Shown here in pieces: positions 18,747 to 28,156 of a stretch of DNA of 64,000 nucleotides. The translations under genes were made by a program, and so were the position numbers. Each line of letters begins with the position of its first letter. Position 1 is the stretch's first letter. Origin of the DNA: Hyunsoonleella aquatilis (GTDB lineage: Bacteria > Bacteroidota > Bacteroidia > Flavobacteriales > Flavobacteriaceae). The stretch covers positions 620,001 through 684,000 of the forward strand of contig NZ_JACNMF010000003.1 of assembly GCF_014270105.1 (NCBI RefSeq). The letters run 5' to 3'. The notes beneath the pieces are model-generated. The model did no database searches. It saw only the letters and a list, made by a program, of their open reading frames with translations, and was not told where the DNA came from.

Positions 18747-19787
18747 TTATTTTATGTATTGTATCTTCTGCGAAGCTTCTTCATTAATGCTATCGAAAAA
18801 GCCTTGGTCACTCATCCATTTATCACAATATACTTTACTCATGTATCGGGAACCGTGATCCGGGAAGATAACAACTATATAATCTCCTTTTTTAAACCTT
18901 TTTTCCTCCCCCAATTGTTTGATAGCCTGTGTTACTGCGCCAGAAGTATAGCCTACAAACATGCCTTCGGTCCTTGCAATTTCCCGCGCTGTGTGTGCAC
19001 TGTCTTCATCATTAACTTTAACGAATTCATCTATCAGATCAAAATCTGTTGCCGATGGAATGAGGTTTTTACCCAATCCTTCAATACGATACGGGTATAT
19101 CTCCTTTTCATCAAACTCTCTAGTTTCGTGGTATTTTTTAATCACGGAACCAAAAGCATCAACTCCAATAACTTTTATATCTGGGTTCTTTTCTTTCAAA
19201 TATTTTGCAGTACCCGAAATCGTTCCTCCAGTACCGCTACAAGCCACCAAATGGGTTAATTTTCCTTCCGTTTGCTCCCAAATTTCGGGGCCGGTCGAAT
19301 GGTAATGCGCATCAATATTCAATTGATTGAAATATTGGTTAATGTACACCGAACCCTTTATTTCCTGATGTAGTCGCTTTGCAACTTCATAGTAAGAACG
19401 TGGGTCGTCAGCACTAACATGGGCTGGACAAACATATACCTTAGCTCCCATAGTTTTCAACATATCAATCTTATCTGCCGAGGATTTAGAGCTTACCGCC
19501 AAAATACATTCATAGCCTTTTATGATACTTACCATAGCCAAGCTAAAACCTGTATTGCCAGACGTAGTTTCAATAATGGTGTCGCCAGGTTTTAAAATGC
19601 CTTGCTTCTCGGCCTGTTCAATGATATAGAGTGCTATCCTGTCTTTGGAAGATTGACCTGGATTATAGGATTCTACCTTGGCGTAGAAATTCCCTTTTAG
19701 TTTTGAAGTGATTCTATTAAGCTTAATAAGCGGGGTATTGCCTACCAAATCTAATACATTTTCAAAAACCTTTCTTCGATGTTTCAT
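18747..19787 (-). CDS. Cysteine synthase/cystathionine beta-synthase family PLP enzyme
   Basis: The 346-residue protein is a fold-type II PLP enzyme. The lysine that binds PLP is K48 ([11 protein letters not shown]), the substrate loop is [12 protein letters not shown] near residue 78, and the phosphate-binding glycine loop is [14 protein letters not shown] near 185. It is close to CBS/CysK but lacks CBS or haem domains, and it has the Bacteroidota-type insert [15 protein letters not shown]. Enzymes of this subgroup could make cysteine from a serine ester or, with sulfite, cysteate. The adjacent alpha-oxoamine synthase favours cysteate synthesis for sulfonolipids, but this is inference. A strong terminator follows. 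Confidence 0.85.
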   Translation of the reverse strand: MKHRRKVFENVLDLVGNTPLIKLNRITSKLKGNFYAKVESYNPGQSSKDRIALYIIEQAEKQGILKPGDTIIETTSGNTGFSLAMVSIIKGYECILAVSSKSSADKIDMLKTMGAKVYVCPAHVSADDPRSYYEVAKRLHQEIKGSVYINQYFNQLNIDAHYHSTGPEIWEQTEGKLTHLVACSGTGGTISGTAKYLKEKNPDIKVIGVDAFGSVIKKYHETREFDEKEIYPYRIEGLGKNLIPSATDFDLIDEFVKVNDEDSAHTAREIARTEGMFVGYTSGAVTQAIKQLGEEKRFKKGDYIVVIFPDHGSRYMSKVYCDKWMSDQGFFDSINEEASQKIQYIK

Positions 19788-19874
19788 AAATGTAATTTAT
19801 AAGCTACTTAAATTTAATCAAAAAATTAAGTCCCATAAAACTTGGCAAAAGTACGCAATTTTTTTTATAAGGCA

Positions 19875-22007
19875 TTATCTTTTTTCTAAATCTAATAAAA
19901 AGGCATATTCACGTGCTACCTCCTTTAAACTCTCAAATCTTCCTGATGCGCCCCCATGCCCTGAGTCCATATCCGTGTGCAACAACAGAAGGTTGGAATC
20001 CGTCTTCAACTCGCGGAGTTTAGCCACCCACTTGGCTGGCTCCCAGTACTGAACCTGTGAGTCGTGCAGGCCTGTGGTTACAAGCATATTGGGATATCCT
20101 TTTGCTTCCACATTATCATAAGGGGAATAGGATTTCATATATTCATAATACTCGGGCTCATTGGGGTTTCCCCATTCGTCGTATTCCCCCGTTGTTAATG
20201 GGATGCTATCGTCCAACATTGTAGTAACAACGTCTACAAATGGGACCGCAGAAATTACCCCGTGATACAATTTCGCAGTCATGTTGATAATTGCTCCCAT
20301 AAGCATACCCCCAGCCGACCCCCCATAGGCATAGAGTTGCTTTTCCGAAGTATAGCCTTCTGATATCAAATGCTTTGAGCAGTCTATAAAATCTGTAAAG
20401 GTATTTTTTTTGGACAGTAGTTTACCCGTTTCATACCAGTTTCTGCCGAGATATTCGCCACCGCGAACATGAGCAATGGCGTAAACGAAACCTCTGTCCA
20501 AAAGGCTTAGGCGAATACTGGAAAAAGACGGGTCGATAGTATGCCCATAGGAACCATATGCGTACTGCAACAATGGGTTCTTTCCATTCAATTTAATACC
20601 CTTTCTATACACCAACGAAATTGGGACTTTTACTCCATCTCTGGCCGTAGCCCAAATGCGCTTGGATTCGTAATTCTCCTTATTAAACTTTCCTCCGAGT
20701 ACTTCCTGCTCCTTTTTTACAACACTCTTTCGGGTTTTAAAATCGTAATCAATAATCGAGCTTGGAGTGGTTAATGAATTATAACTATAGCGCAACGTAC
20801 CGCTCTCAAAATCAGGATTGTTGCCAATGTATGCGTTATATGTTTCGCTTTCAAAGGGCAAATAATAGTCCTCTTTGCCATCCCAACTCATAATCCTGAT
20901 ATTATTCAATCCATTTTCACGCTCATCCACTACCAAATAATCCTTGAAAATCTCTATGTCCTCCACTAAAACCGCTTCCCGATGGGGTATCAAATCTTCC
21001 CAATTGGATTTATGTGTGACATTTTCAGAGGCTTTACAAACCTTGAAATTGGTGGCGCCATCAGCATTTGTAATGATGTAAAAACTATCCTCATAATGGG
21101 CAATGGAATACTCCAAATCCTTTGTTCGTTCCTGAAATATTCTGAATCCCCCATCAGGGTTATTGGCATCTAAAATTCTATATTCCGTACTTAAGGTACT
21201 GGAGGAACCAATTATGATATACTTTTTGGATTTGGATTTGTAAACAAATGTGTTGAAAGTTTCGTCCTTTTCATGAAAAACCTCCACATCGTCCTTTGTG
21301 TCCGTACCCAAAACGTGCCTAAAAATTTTGAAAGACCTTAAGGTCTCTGCATCCTTCTTCGCGTAAAAAAAAGTTTTGTTGTCATTGGCCCAAGCAATAC
21401 TCCCTGTAGTGTTCTCAATAATATCCGGAAGCACCGAACCATTTTTAAGATTCTTAATTTGAATACGATATTGTCTTCTGCTTAAAGTATCAGTTGAATA
21501 TGCAGCTAAACTGTTATCATTGCTGATTGAAATGCCTCCAAGCTTGAAAAACGCAAATTCCTTTGCCATTTCATTGCAATCGAATAGGATGTCTTCTGGA
21601 GCCTCTAAAGTTTCTTTTTTTCTTGCATAAATAGGATAACCTTTGTTCTCCTCAAAACGCGTTTGGTACCAATAACCGTTAAGCTTATAAGGCACCGAGC
21701 TGTCATTTTCCTTTATCCTCCCCTTCATTTCCTCAAACAATTGCTTTTGAAAAACCTCAGTATGAAGCATTTTGGATTTTGTGTAGGCGTTCTCTGCCTT
21801 TAAATAATTGATAACATCGTTGTTTTCCCTATCGTTTAGCCAATAATAATTATCAATTCGAATATCCCCGTGAATACTTAATTCCTTAGGTATTTTCTTC
21901 GCCTTTGGAGCCTTGATTTTTGTAGCTGTTTCTGCCATTTCAGTTTTTTCTTTGCAAGAATGGGCTAAAATAGTGGTTAAGATTAAAATAACGAGGCATT
22001 TTTTCAC
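19875..22007 (-). CDS. Oligopeptidase B-like S9 serine peptidase, lipoprotein
   Basis: The 710-residue protein has a lipoprotein-type signal (LAHSC, C18) and then a beta-propeller of about 400 residues and an alpha/beta-hydrolase domain. The catalytic triad can be placed at S564 (GGSAGG), D649 (GLHDSQVQYWEPAKW) and H684 (DSGHGGASG). This pattern, with HVRGGEYLGRNWYETGK upstream, is that of oligopeptidase B, which cleaves small peptides after basic residues. The lipobox places it in the periplasm attached to a membrane. It is divergent from ybaB, with 74 bp between them. Confidence 0.9.
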   Translation of the reverse strand: MKKCLVILILTTILAHSCKEKTEMAETATKIKAPKAKKIPKELSIHGDIRIDNYYWLNDRENNDVINYLKAENAYTKSKMLHTEVFQKQLFEEMKGRIKENDSSVPYKLNGYWYQTRFEENKGYPIYARKKETLEAPEDILFDCNEMAKEFAFFKLGGISISNDNSLAAYSTDTLSRRQYRIQIKNLKNGSVLPDIIENTTGSIAWANDNKTFFYAKKDAETLRSFKIFRHVLGTDTKDDVEVFHEKDETFNTFVYKSKSKKYIIIGSSSTLSTEYRILDANNPDGGFRIFQERTKDLEYSIAHYEDSFYIITNADGATNFKVCKASENVTHKSNWEDLIPHREAVLVEDIEIFKDYLVVDERENGLNNIRIMSWDGKEDYYLPFESETYNAYIGNNPDFESGTLRYSYNSLTTPSSIIDYDFKTRKSVVKKEQEVLGGKFNKENYESKRIWATARDGVKVPISLVYRKGIKLNGKNPLLQYAYGSYGHTIDPSFSSIRLSLLDRGFVYAIAHVRGGEYLGRNWYETGKLLSKKNTFTDFIDCSKHLISEGYTSEKQLYAYGGSAGGMLMGAIINMTAKLYHGVISAVPFVDVVTTMLDDSIPLTTGEYDEWGNPNEPEYYEYMKSYSPYDNVEAKGYPNMLVTTGLHDSQVQYWEPAKWVAKLRELKTDSNLLLLHTDMDSGHGGASGRFESLKEVAREYAFLLDLEKR

Positions 22008-22045
22008 TTTAGTGTTTTATTGCTAATAGTTGTTCCTAATTTTAA

Positions 22046-22053
22046 TAGTTTTG
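22046..22053 (+). promoter_or_regulatory. Putative -7 box for the YbaB gene
   Basis: TAGTTTTG fits TAnnTTTG. A TTG at 22020-22022 lies a little farther upstream than the ideal spacing. The predicted start near 22060 gives a short leader before ATG 22082. Confidence 0.4.
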
Positions 22054-22081
22054 CAAAGCGAAACATAAAACGAATTTACGC

Positions 22082-22405
22082 ATGTTTGGAGATATGATGA
22101 ATATGATGGGTAAACTAAAGGAAACCCAAAAAAAAGTTGAGGAAGCAAAGAAACGTTTGGATACCGTTTTGGTGGACGAAAGCAGTAATGACGGAAAATT
22201 GAAAGTTACTTTAACGGCTAACAGAAGCATAAAATCTATCGAAATTGACAATGAATTGCTTGAAGACAAAGAGCAGTTAGAGGACTATCTAATTTTGACT
22301 TTGAACAAAGCGATTGAAAAAGCCACAAAAGTTAATGAAACTGAATTGGCGGCCGTTGCTAAGGAAGGTATGCCCAATATTCCTGGAATGGATTTGTTTA
22401 AATAA
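22082..22405 (+). CDS. YbaB/EbfC family nucleoid-associated protein
   Basis: The 107-residue protein begins [20 protein letters not shown], the methionine-rich helix typical of the family. It continues with the [19 protein letters not shown] strand region and a C-terminal helix. YbaB dimers bind DNA non-specifically and help organise the nucleoid. The length is normal for the family. It lies head-to-head with the oligopeptidase B gene and converges on the threonine aldolase gene with 8 bp between stops. Confidence 0.9.
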   Translation: MFGDMMNMMGKLKETQKKVEEAKKRLDTVLVDESSNDGKLKVTLTANRSIKSIEIDNELLEDKEQLEDYLILTLNKAIEKATKVNETELAAVAKEGMPNIPGMDLFK

Positions 22406-22413
22406 GGCATTGC

Positions 22414-23430
22414 TCACAAATTTTTAAACTCGTTTAGGAGCTTTTTATGCATGGGGCCAGTATAGTCCAAATGCGTAACTATTCTTAACTTTCCATCTCC
22501 CATTTCAATAACTAAAATATTCTTTTCTTTTAGTTTTTCAACAAATTTTTTGTCTCCCACATCATCATTTAGTTCAAAAATCACAATATTGGTTTCAACT
22601 GGGTAAACAGATTTTACTGCTGATTGTTTTGACAGAACTTCCCCAATTTCTTTGGCTTTTTGATGGTCTTCCACCAATCGTTGAAAATTATGGTCTAAAG
22701 CATAAAGAGCCGCTCCGGCTAAATAACCCGCTTGCCTCATATTTCCTCCAAATATCTTTCGAATTCTAATGGCATCTCTCATTATTACCTCGTCACCAAC
22801 TAAAATAGAACCAACGGGGCACCCAAGACCCTTACTAAAGCACAGGGAAATAGTATCGAATACTTTGCCGTAAGGCTCCGTTGTTTCATTTTTTGCGATG
22901 AGGGCATTCCACAAACGTGCGCCATCCAAATGCAATCCTAGTTGATGGTTATCACAAACCTTTCTGATTTTCAAAATTTCATGGAAATCCCAGCAGGCTC
23001 CTCCTCCTTTATTTGTTGTGTTTTCAATCTCTACTAAGCTCGTTTTACTGTAATAATATGCGTCAGGGTTTATAGCTTCTTCAACCTGCTTAGCGGTGAA
23101 CCTCCCCTTTTCTCCATCGATTAGCTTACAGGACACGCCACTATTAAAGGAAGCGCCCCCTGATTCATAGTTAAAGATATGCGCATATTTATCACAAATT
23201 ATTTGATCACCTGGATTGGTATTTAGTTTAATGGCTGTTTGGTTGGCCATAGTGCCGCTAGGAAAAAACAGTGCTTTGTCTTTTCCAAACATCTTTGCAA
23301 TTCTTTCTTCCAAAAAATTTACTGTAGGATCTTCCCTAAAGACATCATCTCCTACCCTTGCTTGCCACATTGCTTCAAGCATGGCTTTGGATGGTTTTGT
23401 AACCGTATCGCTTCTTAAGTCTATAATCAT
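22414..23430 (-). CDS. ltaE: Low-specificity L-threonine aldolase
   Basis: The 338-residue fold-type I PLP enzyme starts MIIDLRSDTVTKPSKAM, the hallmark of threonine aldolases. The PLP lysine is K200 (SLCFSKGLGCPVGS), with the aspartate of LHLDGARLWNA just upstream. It splits threonine or allo-threonine into glycine and acetaldehyde in the cytoplasm. The length matches the family. Upstream on the minus strand lies decayed DNA rather than an active partner gene. Confidence 0.9.
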   Translation of the reverse strand: MIIDLRSDTVTKPSKAMLEAMWQARVGDDVFREDPTVNFLEERIAKMFGKDKALFFPSGTMANQTAIKLNTNPGDQIICDKYAHIFNYESGGASFNSGVSCKLIDGEKGRFTAKQVEEAINPDAYYYSKTSLVEIENTTNKGGGACWDFHEILKIRKVCDNHQLGLHLDGARLWNALIAKNETTEPYGKVFDTISLCFSKGLGCPVGSILVGDEVIMRDAIRIRKIFGGNMRQAGYLAGAALYALDHNFQRLVEDHQKAKEIGEVLSKQSAVKSVYPVETNIVIFELNDDVGDKKFVEKLKEKNILVIEMGDGKLRIVTHLDYTGPMHKKLLNEFKNL

Positions 23431-23498
23431 TTGTTATGCAATTCTTTATATTTTGACTTAAAATTATCAGTCATTAAACAGTATATAATTTCTTATCT

Positions 23499-23713
23499 AT
23501 GAAGAAAATCATTGTCTTTTTAAAACTGATTATTTCCCTCTGTTCATTTTTGATTTCATAAAAAACTGTTTTGCCGAATTGGTGACTGAAAAACTTTTGG
23601 AATATAGCACAATAAACGTTCCCGAAAAAATTAATGTGCATACCGAGAAGCCCTGCTATCCGCTTGATTGAACCATTTGGTTTTCCGGCTATCTTATGGA
23701 CGGGTCAAACCCA
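23499..23713 (+). pseudogene. Decayed N-terminus of an MG2/macroglobulin-like secreted protein
   Basis: ATG 23499 opens a signal-peptide-like frame (MKKIIVFLKLIISLCSFLIS) that stops at 23559. A shifted frame then reads FAELVTEKLLEYSTINVPEK, then a VHTEKPCYPLD stretch, and after a TGA at 23669 continues TIWFSGYLMDG. The pattern PEKxxVHTxKPxYxLxxxIWFSxYLVDG is the opening of Bacteroidota proteins with an N-terminal MG2 (macroglobulin) domain. At least one frameshift and one nonsense change separate the parts, and the rest of the gene is not recognisable in the following 350 bases. I am fairly sure it is non-functional and less sure of its family. Confidence 0.5.
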
Positions 23714-24033
23714 TGACATTTTATTGGTTTTTTTATGAAAATGATGTCAGATCTAAACTAGGCCAATTATTCATTTTGTAAAACCTTTTAAGGAAAGAAG
23801 AAATCAACCCAAATACCTGAAATACAAATATTTACGGTTTTTACACAATCTTGTTGTTAAGAATTCCCACGTCGAACCTCGTCCAAAAACCACCTCCCGT
23901 TGCCTGCGGAAAGACACTATTTGTCCGACAAAACGGCATTTAATCTATTGAACCTGAAAAAGTTGACGTTTATCTATTAATCGAAAATATATTGGTTTTA
24001 ACAAAAAATTAGTAGGACAAATTATTGATTTCA
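23714..24033. other. Non-coding remainder between the pseudogene and the 24082 gene
   Basis: All frames are broken by stops. Scattered coding-like stretches suggest this is further eroded sequence of the pseudogene. A TAATTTTG at 24034-24041 fits the -7 pattern for the 24082 gene, without a convincing -33 element. Confidence 0.4.
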
Positions 24034-24081
24034 TAATTTTGGACGAGTTTACTATTAATCAAATCAAACACATACTTAATT

Positions 24082-25323
24082 ATGAAAAAAAATCTATTAT
24101 TGTTACTTTGTGTAACTTTTTTAGTCTTCGCGTGTAAAAGTGAAAGCGTAGAAGAGCAAGAACAAGAACAAGCTGCGGCAGCCACGGAAGAGGTGGAAAT
24201 GATTACTGACGAGGATGGTTTAACACCAGACGGTGAGGAAGACTTAACTCTTATCATTGATGAAGAGAGTGAAAACTTCAATCGAAGCGAAAACATGGGT
24301 ACTACTTTTAGCGTTGGCATGTCTAGCAACTCATCTAAAAGCGGTACTGCCAAGTTGCTAAGAGAATGTAAAGTAATTGATGCAGATAGAGACCCATGGG
24401 GTGCTCAGGAGCCAACAGCCAACTTTTGGTGGTCCAAGACAGCCGACGGTTCTGACTACTTTGACCCATCTACCTATTTTTCTACCAAAGACGACCACAA
24501 ACTTAGATTTTATGAGTACGATAATGGTACTGCAAATATTAAAGGAACTACTGTTTATGGCACATGTGTTGTTACAGTAAATGTTTGGCTTAAGAACAAG
24601 AAGTCATGGGCTGAATGGTCTGCAGATGGCGGTGGCCATAAAAAAGAAGGTACTGCAGGAGATGCTTCAAATTCTGAAGATATGCACTTCTATGTTATAG
24701 ATCATAAGAAAAGTACAATTATAGCCGAAGGTGGTGATTGTGTGCAAGAAGGTACATTTGGTGTAGAGCAAAGACCTGACCCTAACGATGACAATACGCC
24801 GAACTACGGTGTTCATATTGGTCCAGGTGGTGCAAACTATGACTCACATGTTGGTGCGCACGGATTGGCCGGATGGGGATGGTTAATCGATAAAGTGACT
24901 TGCGAGCGCTTATGGTTAATAGACTTTAACTTCAGATTGGACTGCGAAACTGTTGAAGAATGCAAGCCTTGTAAAGGTGATGTTGATAAATTGACCTTGA
25001 AATTCAACTGGTGCAAGAAGAAACGTGTGAAGGTTTTCCAAAAGTTGAACAATTCTTGCAGAGGAGCCAAAATCTTTGATGGATATCTTAAACCAGGAGA
25101 AGAGTTTATGATTGAAGGTGCCAATCATGATGGTTCATTTGGCAAGTATGTTTACTTCTATATTAACAATTGTTATTACACCAAAATCAACACAAACTGT
25201 TGGACAAAAATTGGCCCTGGCTACAAAAGAGGTGTATTCAAAGTTGTAAGCGGTACTAGCACGCAAGGTGGAGAACTTTGCGAGTACGAACCACCCAAAA
25301 AGAAATACTGGTGCTGGTGGTAG
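24082..25323 (+). CDS. Cysteine-rich secreted lipoprotein of unknown function
   Basis: The 413-residue product has a lipobox (VFACKS, C18), followed by an acidic linker rich in E and Q (residues 22-75). The central part (about 95-290) is rich in Trp, Gly and His. The C-terminal 120 residues form a compact domain: CKPCKGDVDKLTLKFNWC, then IFDGYLKPGEEFMIEG, KYVYFYINNCYYTKINTNC and IGPGYKRGVFKVVSG. That last domain resembles a repeat unit seen in large secreted proteins of Bacteria, possibly DUF7467, from memory only. The protein ends CEYEPPKKKYWCWW, an odd Trp-rich terminus. It is flanked by decayed DNA on one side and GT2 genes on the other. Confidence 0.65.
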   Translation: MKKNLLLLLCVTFLVFACKSESVEEQEQEQAAAATEEVEMITDEDGLTPDGEEDLTLIIDEESENFNRSENMGTTFSVGMSSNSSKSGTAKLLRECKVIDADRDPWGAQEPTANFWWSKTADGSDYFDPSTYFSTKDDHKLRFYEYDNGTANIKGTTVYGTCVVTVNVWLKNKKSWAEWSADGGGHKKEGTAGDASNSEDMHFYVIDHKKSTIIAEGGDCVQEGTFGVEQRPDPNDDNTPNYGVHIGPGGANYDSHVGAHGLAGWGWLIDKVTCERLWLIDFNFRLDCETVEECKPCKGDVDKLTLKFNWCKKKRVKVFQKLNNSCRGAKIFDGYLKPGEEFMIEGANHDGSFGKYVYFYINNCYYTKINTNCWTKIGPGYKRGVFKVVSGTSTQGGELCEYEPPKKKYWCWW

Positions 25324-25361
25324 AAATGCCATAGCTACAATTCACAAAAGTGATAATTAAA

Positions 25362-25389
25362 AAGAGGCTACCAGATTTGGTAGCCTCTT
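25362..25389. terminator. Bidirectional hairpin terminator
   Basis: AAGAGGCTACCA (25362-25373) pairs perfectly with 25378-25389 around a 4-nt loop, with T-rich sequence on the right and A-rich on the left. It serves the 24082 lipoprotein gene and the convergent GT2 gene at 25441. Confidence 0.85.
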
Positions 25390-25440
25390 CTTTATTTAAT
25401 GCTGAATAAGTTTACAAAATGAAGCGCAAATAAACTTCCA

Positions 25441-26460
25441 TTATCTAGTTTTAAAGAATATACTTTTTACTGACAAAATAAGATATAACAGTTTTTTATT
25501 ATTAATAACAAAAGTCAGGACACGATACTTAGGCGAATTGTACGTTTCGCCTATAAAATAAGACAGAGGGAAAGCATCTTCACGCTTTAAGTCTTCTATC
25601 TTTGCTTTAATATCCTTTATGGGGAAATGCTTTGCAATCATATCTGTAATATTGAAAAAGCTGAGCACATCCCTTCTAAACTTTAAATTCCTAATCACAC
25701 CGTCATTTTTTTCGGCAGATTCTGCATTTAGGCATTTAATCAAGCCATTCATGCTTAAAGCAGCGGCATGGAAGTTATTGACTCTTTTTGAAATAATTTC
25801 ATAATCATCGCTCCTCATCAGAGAGTCAGGCGTTAAAACATAACGATGAATCTCATTCGGTAATACAGTCATTTTTTTTGCCCCTAAAAATAAGGTTGTA
25901 GTGAACATGACATCTGCACTGTACTGATTATCATTAAAAAAAGTACCCTTTTCTTCCAAAAGATCTCGCTTAACAAAGTACCACCAAATCGCAAATGTAT
26001 AGTGAGGATTGGCTTCCAGAAATTCTGTACCAGTGGTAACGGTTGAACTTTTAGGGTCAATCGTCTCCGTCAACTCGAATTCATCTAGTTCTACAGTATC
26101 ATTAGATTTGAACCCTATAATGTCCAGATCATTATTTTCGGCTATAGCCAGAAGATCGCCCAAACAATGGTGTACAATGTAATCATCCGCATCAAGGTTA
26201 TAAATATAGTCGCCTTTGGCTAATTTCAAAAGCCTATTCCTTGTAGTAAAGGTTCCAGCATTTTTTTGAAGTACTAGGGATATGTTAGTATACTTTTTAG
26301 CGTAATCTTGAACTATTTCTACGCTTTTGTCCGAAGACTCATCGTCTATGATAATAATTTCATAGTCTTCCTTGGGAAGGTTTTGTATAAGCAAGCTATC
26401 CAAACAATTCCCAATAAGCTCTTCAGAATTATACATAGGGATTAAAATACTAAGTTTCAT
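25441..26460 (-). CDS. GT2 family glycosyltransferase (paralog 1 of 3)
   Basis: The 339-residue protein starts with the GT-A fold signature MKLSILIPMYNSEELIGNCL and has the nucleotide-sugar motifs EIIIIDDESSDKS and the metal-binding DADDYI near residue 95. It is a single-domain inverting glycosyltransferase without membrane helices, expected to work at the cytoplasmic face in envelope glycan synthesis. It is clearly paralogous to the genes at 26626 and 30230 but more diverged: it has DADD where they have DSDD, and a different acceptor half. The spacing of 165 bp to the next GT2 gene suggests separate promoters. Confidence 0.85.
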   Translation of the reverse strand: MKLSILIPMYNSEELIGNCLDSLLIQNLPKEDYEIIIIDDESSDKSVEIVQDYAKKYTNISLVLQKNAGTFTTRNRLLKLAKGDYIYNLDADDYIVHHCLGDLLAIAENNDLDIIGFKSNDTVELDEFELTETIDPKSSTVTTGTEFLEANPHYTFAIWWYFVKRDLLEEKGTFFNDNQYSADVMFTTTLFLGAKKMTVLPNEIHRYVLTPDSLMRSDDYEIISKRVNNFHAAALSMNGLIKCLNAESAEKNDGVIRNLKFRRDVLSFFNITDMIAKHFPIKDIKAKIEDLKREDAFPLSYFIGETYNSPKYRVLTFVINNKKLLYLILSVKSIFFKTR

Positions 26461-26625
26461 AGACTTTTTTTTTCTAGCCGTAAAAATAAGAGTTAAAAAA
26501 TAAAGTATTACATAAACACTCTAAACATGCAAGAAACAATCATATATAACGATTCGATAATACTACAAGGCGTTAATATGTAAATTACACACAATATGAA
26601 ATTAAACTCAAAAGAGCAAAAACGC

Positions 26626-27666
26626 TTAATTTTGAAACCTAATTAAGTTGCGGTTCAATACAAATCGCAGTGGATACAAAGCAAGGTAGTACAAATACTT
26701 ATGATTGAATAGATAAGTAACCAATTTATGGCTCTTTGAAAAAGATTTTTCCCCTTTAAAAGATGTCATTGGGTAGGCTTTTATAGATTTTAAGTCTTTT
26801 AAAGTACTGTCAATTCGAGTAATTGGAACATTCAACCTCAGATATTTTTTTAGCATAAAGTATACATTAATATCACTCCAAAACTTCATGCTATCAATGA
26901 TTCCGTCATAAATGGGATCATTCTTCATTGACAATTCTGACGACATGTTTTGTAACTGATGTACTAACCCCTTATGGTACTCAACCATCTTTCTCAAATG
27001 ACTAGAACTGCTATTGTTCATAGCGGAAGTTGGTACTTGTAAATAACGGTGCACGTCCATGGGTACAAAAGCAAATTTCTTGGCCGCCGTAAATACACGT
27101 AGTGTAAAAGGCGTATCCGAAAAGGGATTGCTCCCCATTTCAAAGGTGACGTTATTTTTATCAATAAAGCTACGTTTTAGCAAATACCAATTTACACCTA
27201 GCCTTGGGTTGTTAGCCTTGGCCCAATATTCAGGTCCAGAACAAATTTCGATTTCAGGAATTTCCTTTTCCCACCTTGGACGATACATATCCATTTTTTC
27301 GGTATCAAAAGATTCAAAACCTAAAACGTCAAGGTCATTTTGTATTGCAATTTCCAAAAGTGTTCCCAATGAATTATGGGTAAGGTAGTCGTCACTATCT
27401 ATCTTATAAATGTAGTCGCCTTTGGCCAGTTTCATTAACCTGTTTCGAGTAGCTGTAAAACCAGCATTTTCCTGGTGGTGCAATACAATGTTAGACGAAT
27501 TTCTGGAAAGCGACCTAACAACATCAGCGCCTTTGTCTGAAGAACCATCATCTAAAACTATTATCTCATAGTCATCAGTGTCAATGTCCTGATGAATCAA
27601 GGTGCCTAGGCAGTTCCCTATGTACTTTTCAGCGTTGTACATTGGAATTAAAACACTTAGTTTCAT
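26626..27666 (-). CDS. GT2 family glycosyltransferase (paralog 2 of 3)
   Basis: The 346-residue protein opens MKLSVLIPMYNAEKYIGNCL and carries EIIVLDDGSSDKG and DSDDYL, the standard GT2 donor and metal motifs. The acceptor half contains WAKANNPRLGVNWYLLKRSF and YPLRFVLNRNLIRF near the end. It is closer to the 30230 paralog (same SGP/TGVEYWAxAxNPR pattern) than to the 25441 gene. Its start lies 490 bp from prfB on the opposite strand, in a region with a decayed small gene. Confidence 0.85.
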   Translation of the reverse strand: MKLSVLIPMYNAEKYIGNCLGTLIHQDIDTDDYEIIVLDDGSSDKGADVVRSLSRNSSNIVLHHQENAGFTATRNRLMKLAKGDYIYKIDSDDYLTHNSLGTLLEIAIQNDLDVLGFESFDTEKMDMYRPRWEKEIPEIEICSGPEYWAKANNPRLGVNWYLLKRSFIDKNNVTFEMGSNPFSDTPFTLRVFTAAKKFAFVPMDVHRYLQVPTSAMNNSSSSHLRKMVEYHKGLVHQLQNMSSELSMKNDPIYDGIIDSMKFWSDINVYFMLKKYLRLNVPITRIDSTLKDLKSIKAYPMTSFKGEKSFSKSHKLVTYLFNHKYLYYLALYPLRFVLNRNLIRFQN

Positions 27667-27972
27667 AATACGAAGAATTTAACTCTAAGCTGGGATTTGA
27701 TGCCTAAATTACTTAGGATATGGCATTTATTGGTTGTTCAAAATTACACCTAATTTTTGTAAGTAAGCAATCCTTGGCAAGGAAATTTAAAGCAAATCTA
27801 AAGTTTTTCGTTTGACAGAAGATATTATCGATAAATAGAAATTCTGTTCGGATAAGTCATATAAACGGTATTGATATAGAACAATTTATCATTTTAACTT
27901 ACAGATTGAAAACTATTCTTTGAAGGTTGGAGCTACACCAATATTTTACTTTTATAACCATGATCAATCTCA

Positions 27973-28047
27973 ATTAAGAAAACAAAAGTATTAATCGTTA
28001 TTAGTGTTACATTTATTATCTTCTCGTGCAACAAGAAGAACCTTTAA
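27973..28047 (+). pseudogene. Remnant of a small lipoprotein gene
   Basis: The frame ATT-AAG-AAA-ACA onward reads (I)KKTKVLIVISVTFIIFSC, then NKKNL and a stop at 28045. This is a typical lipoprotein signal peptide with lipobox FSC, but the start codon reads ATT and only five residues follow the cysteine. It looks like the decayed 5' end of a lipoprotein gene. It could also be chance. Confidence 0.35.
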
Positions 28048-28156
28048 ATTCAAGAAGAACTCTCAATTTCTGCATTAAAAAGCTAAGGCAAAATAGTCCA
28101 AGCTTTTTTTGTTGTAGCCAAGCAATTTTAGTTTTAAATTTGACAAAAATTTTATA

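Noticed and set aside
18705-19259. 184-residue plus-strand frame opposite the cysteine synthase gene
   Set aside because: It is antisense to a well-supported gene, has no family-like motif, and its start lies inside the terminator.
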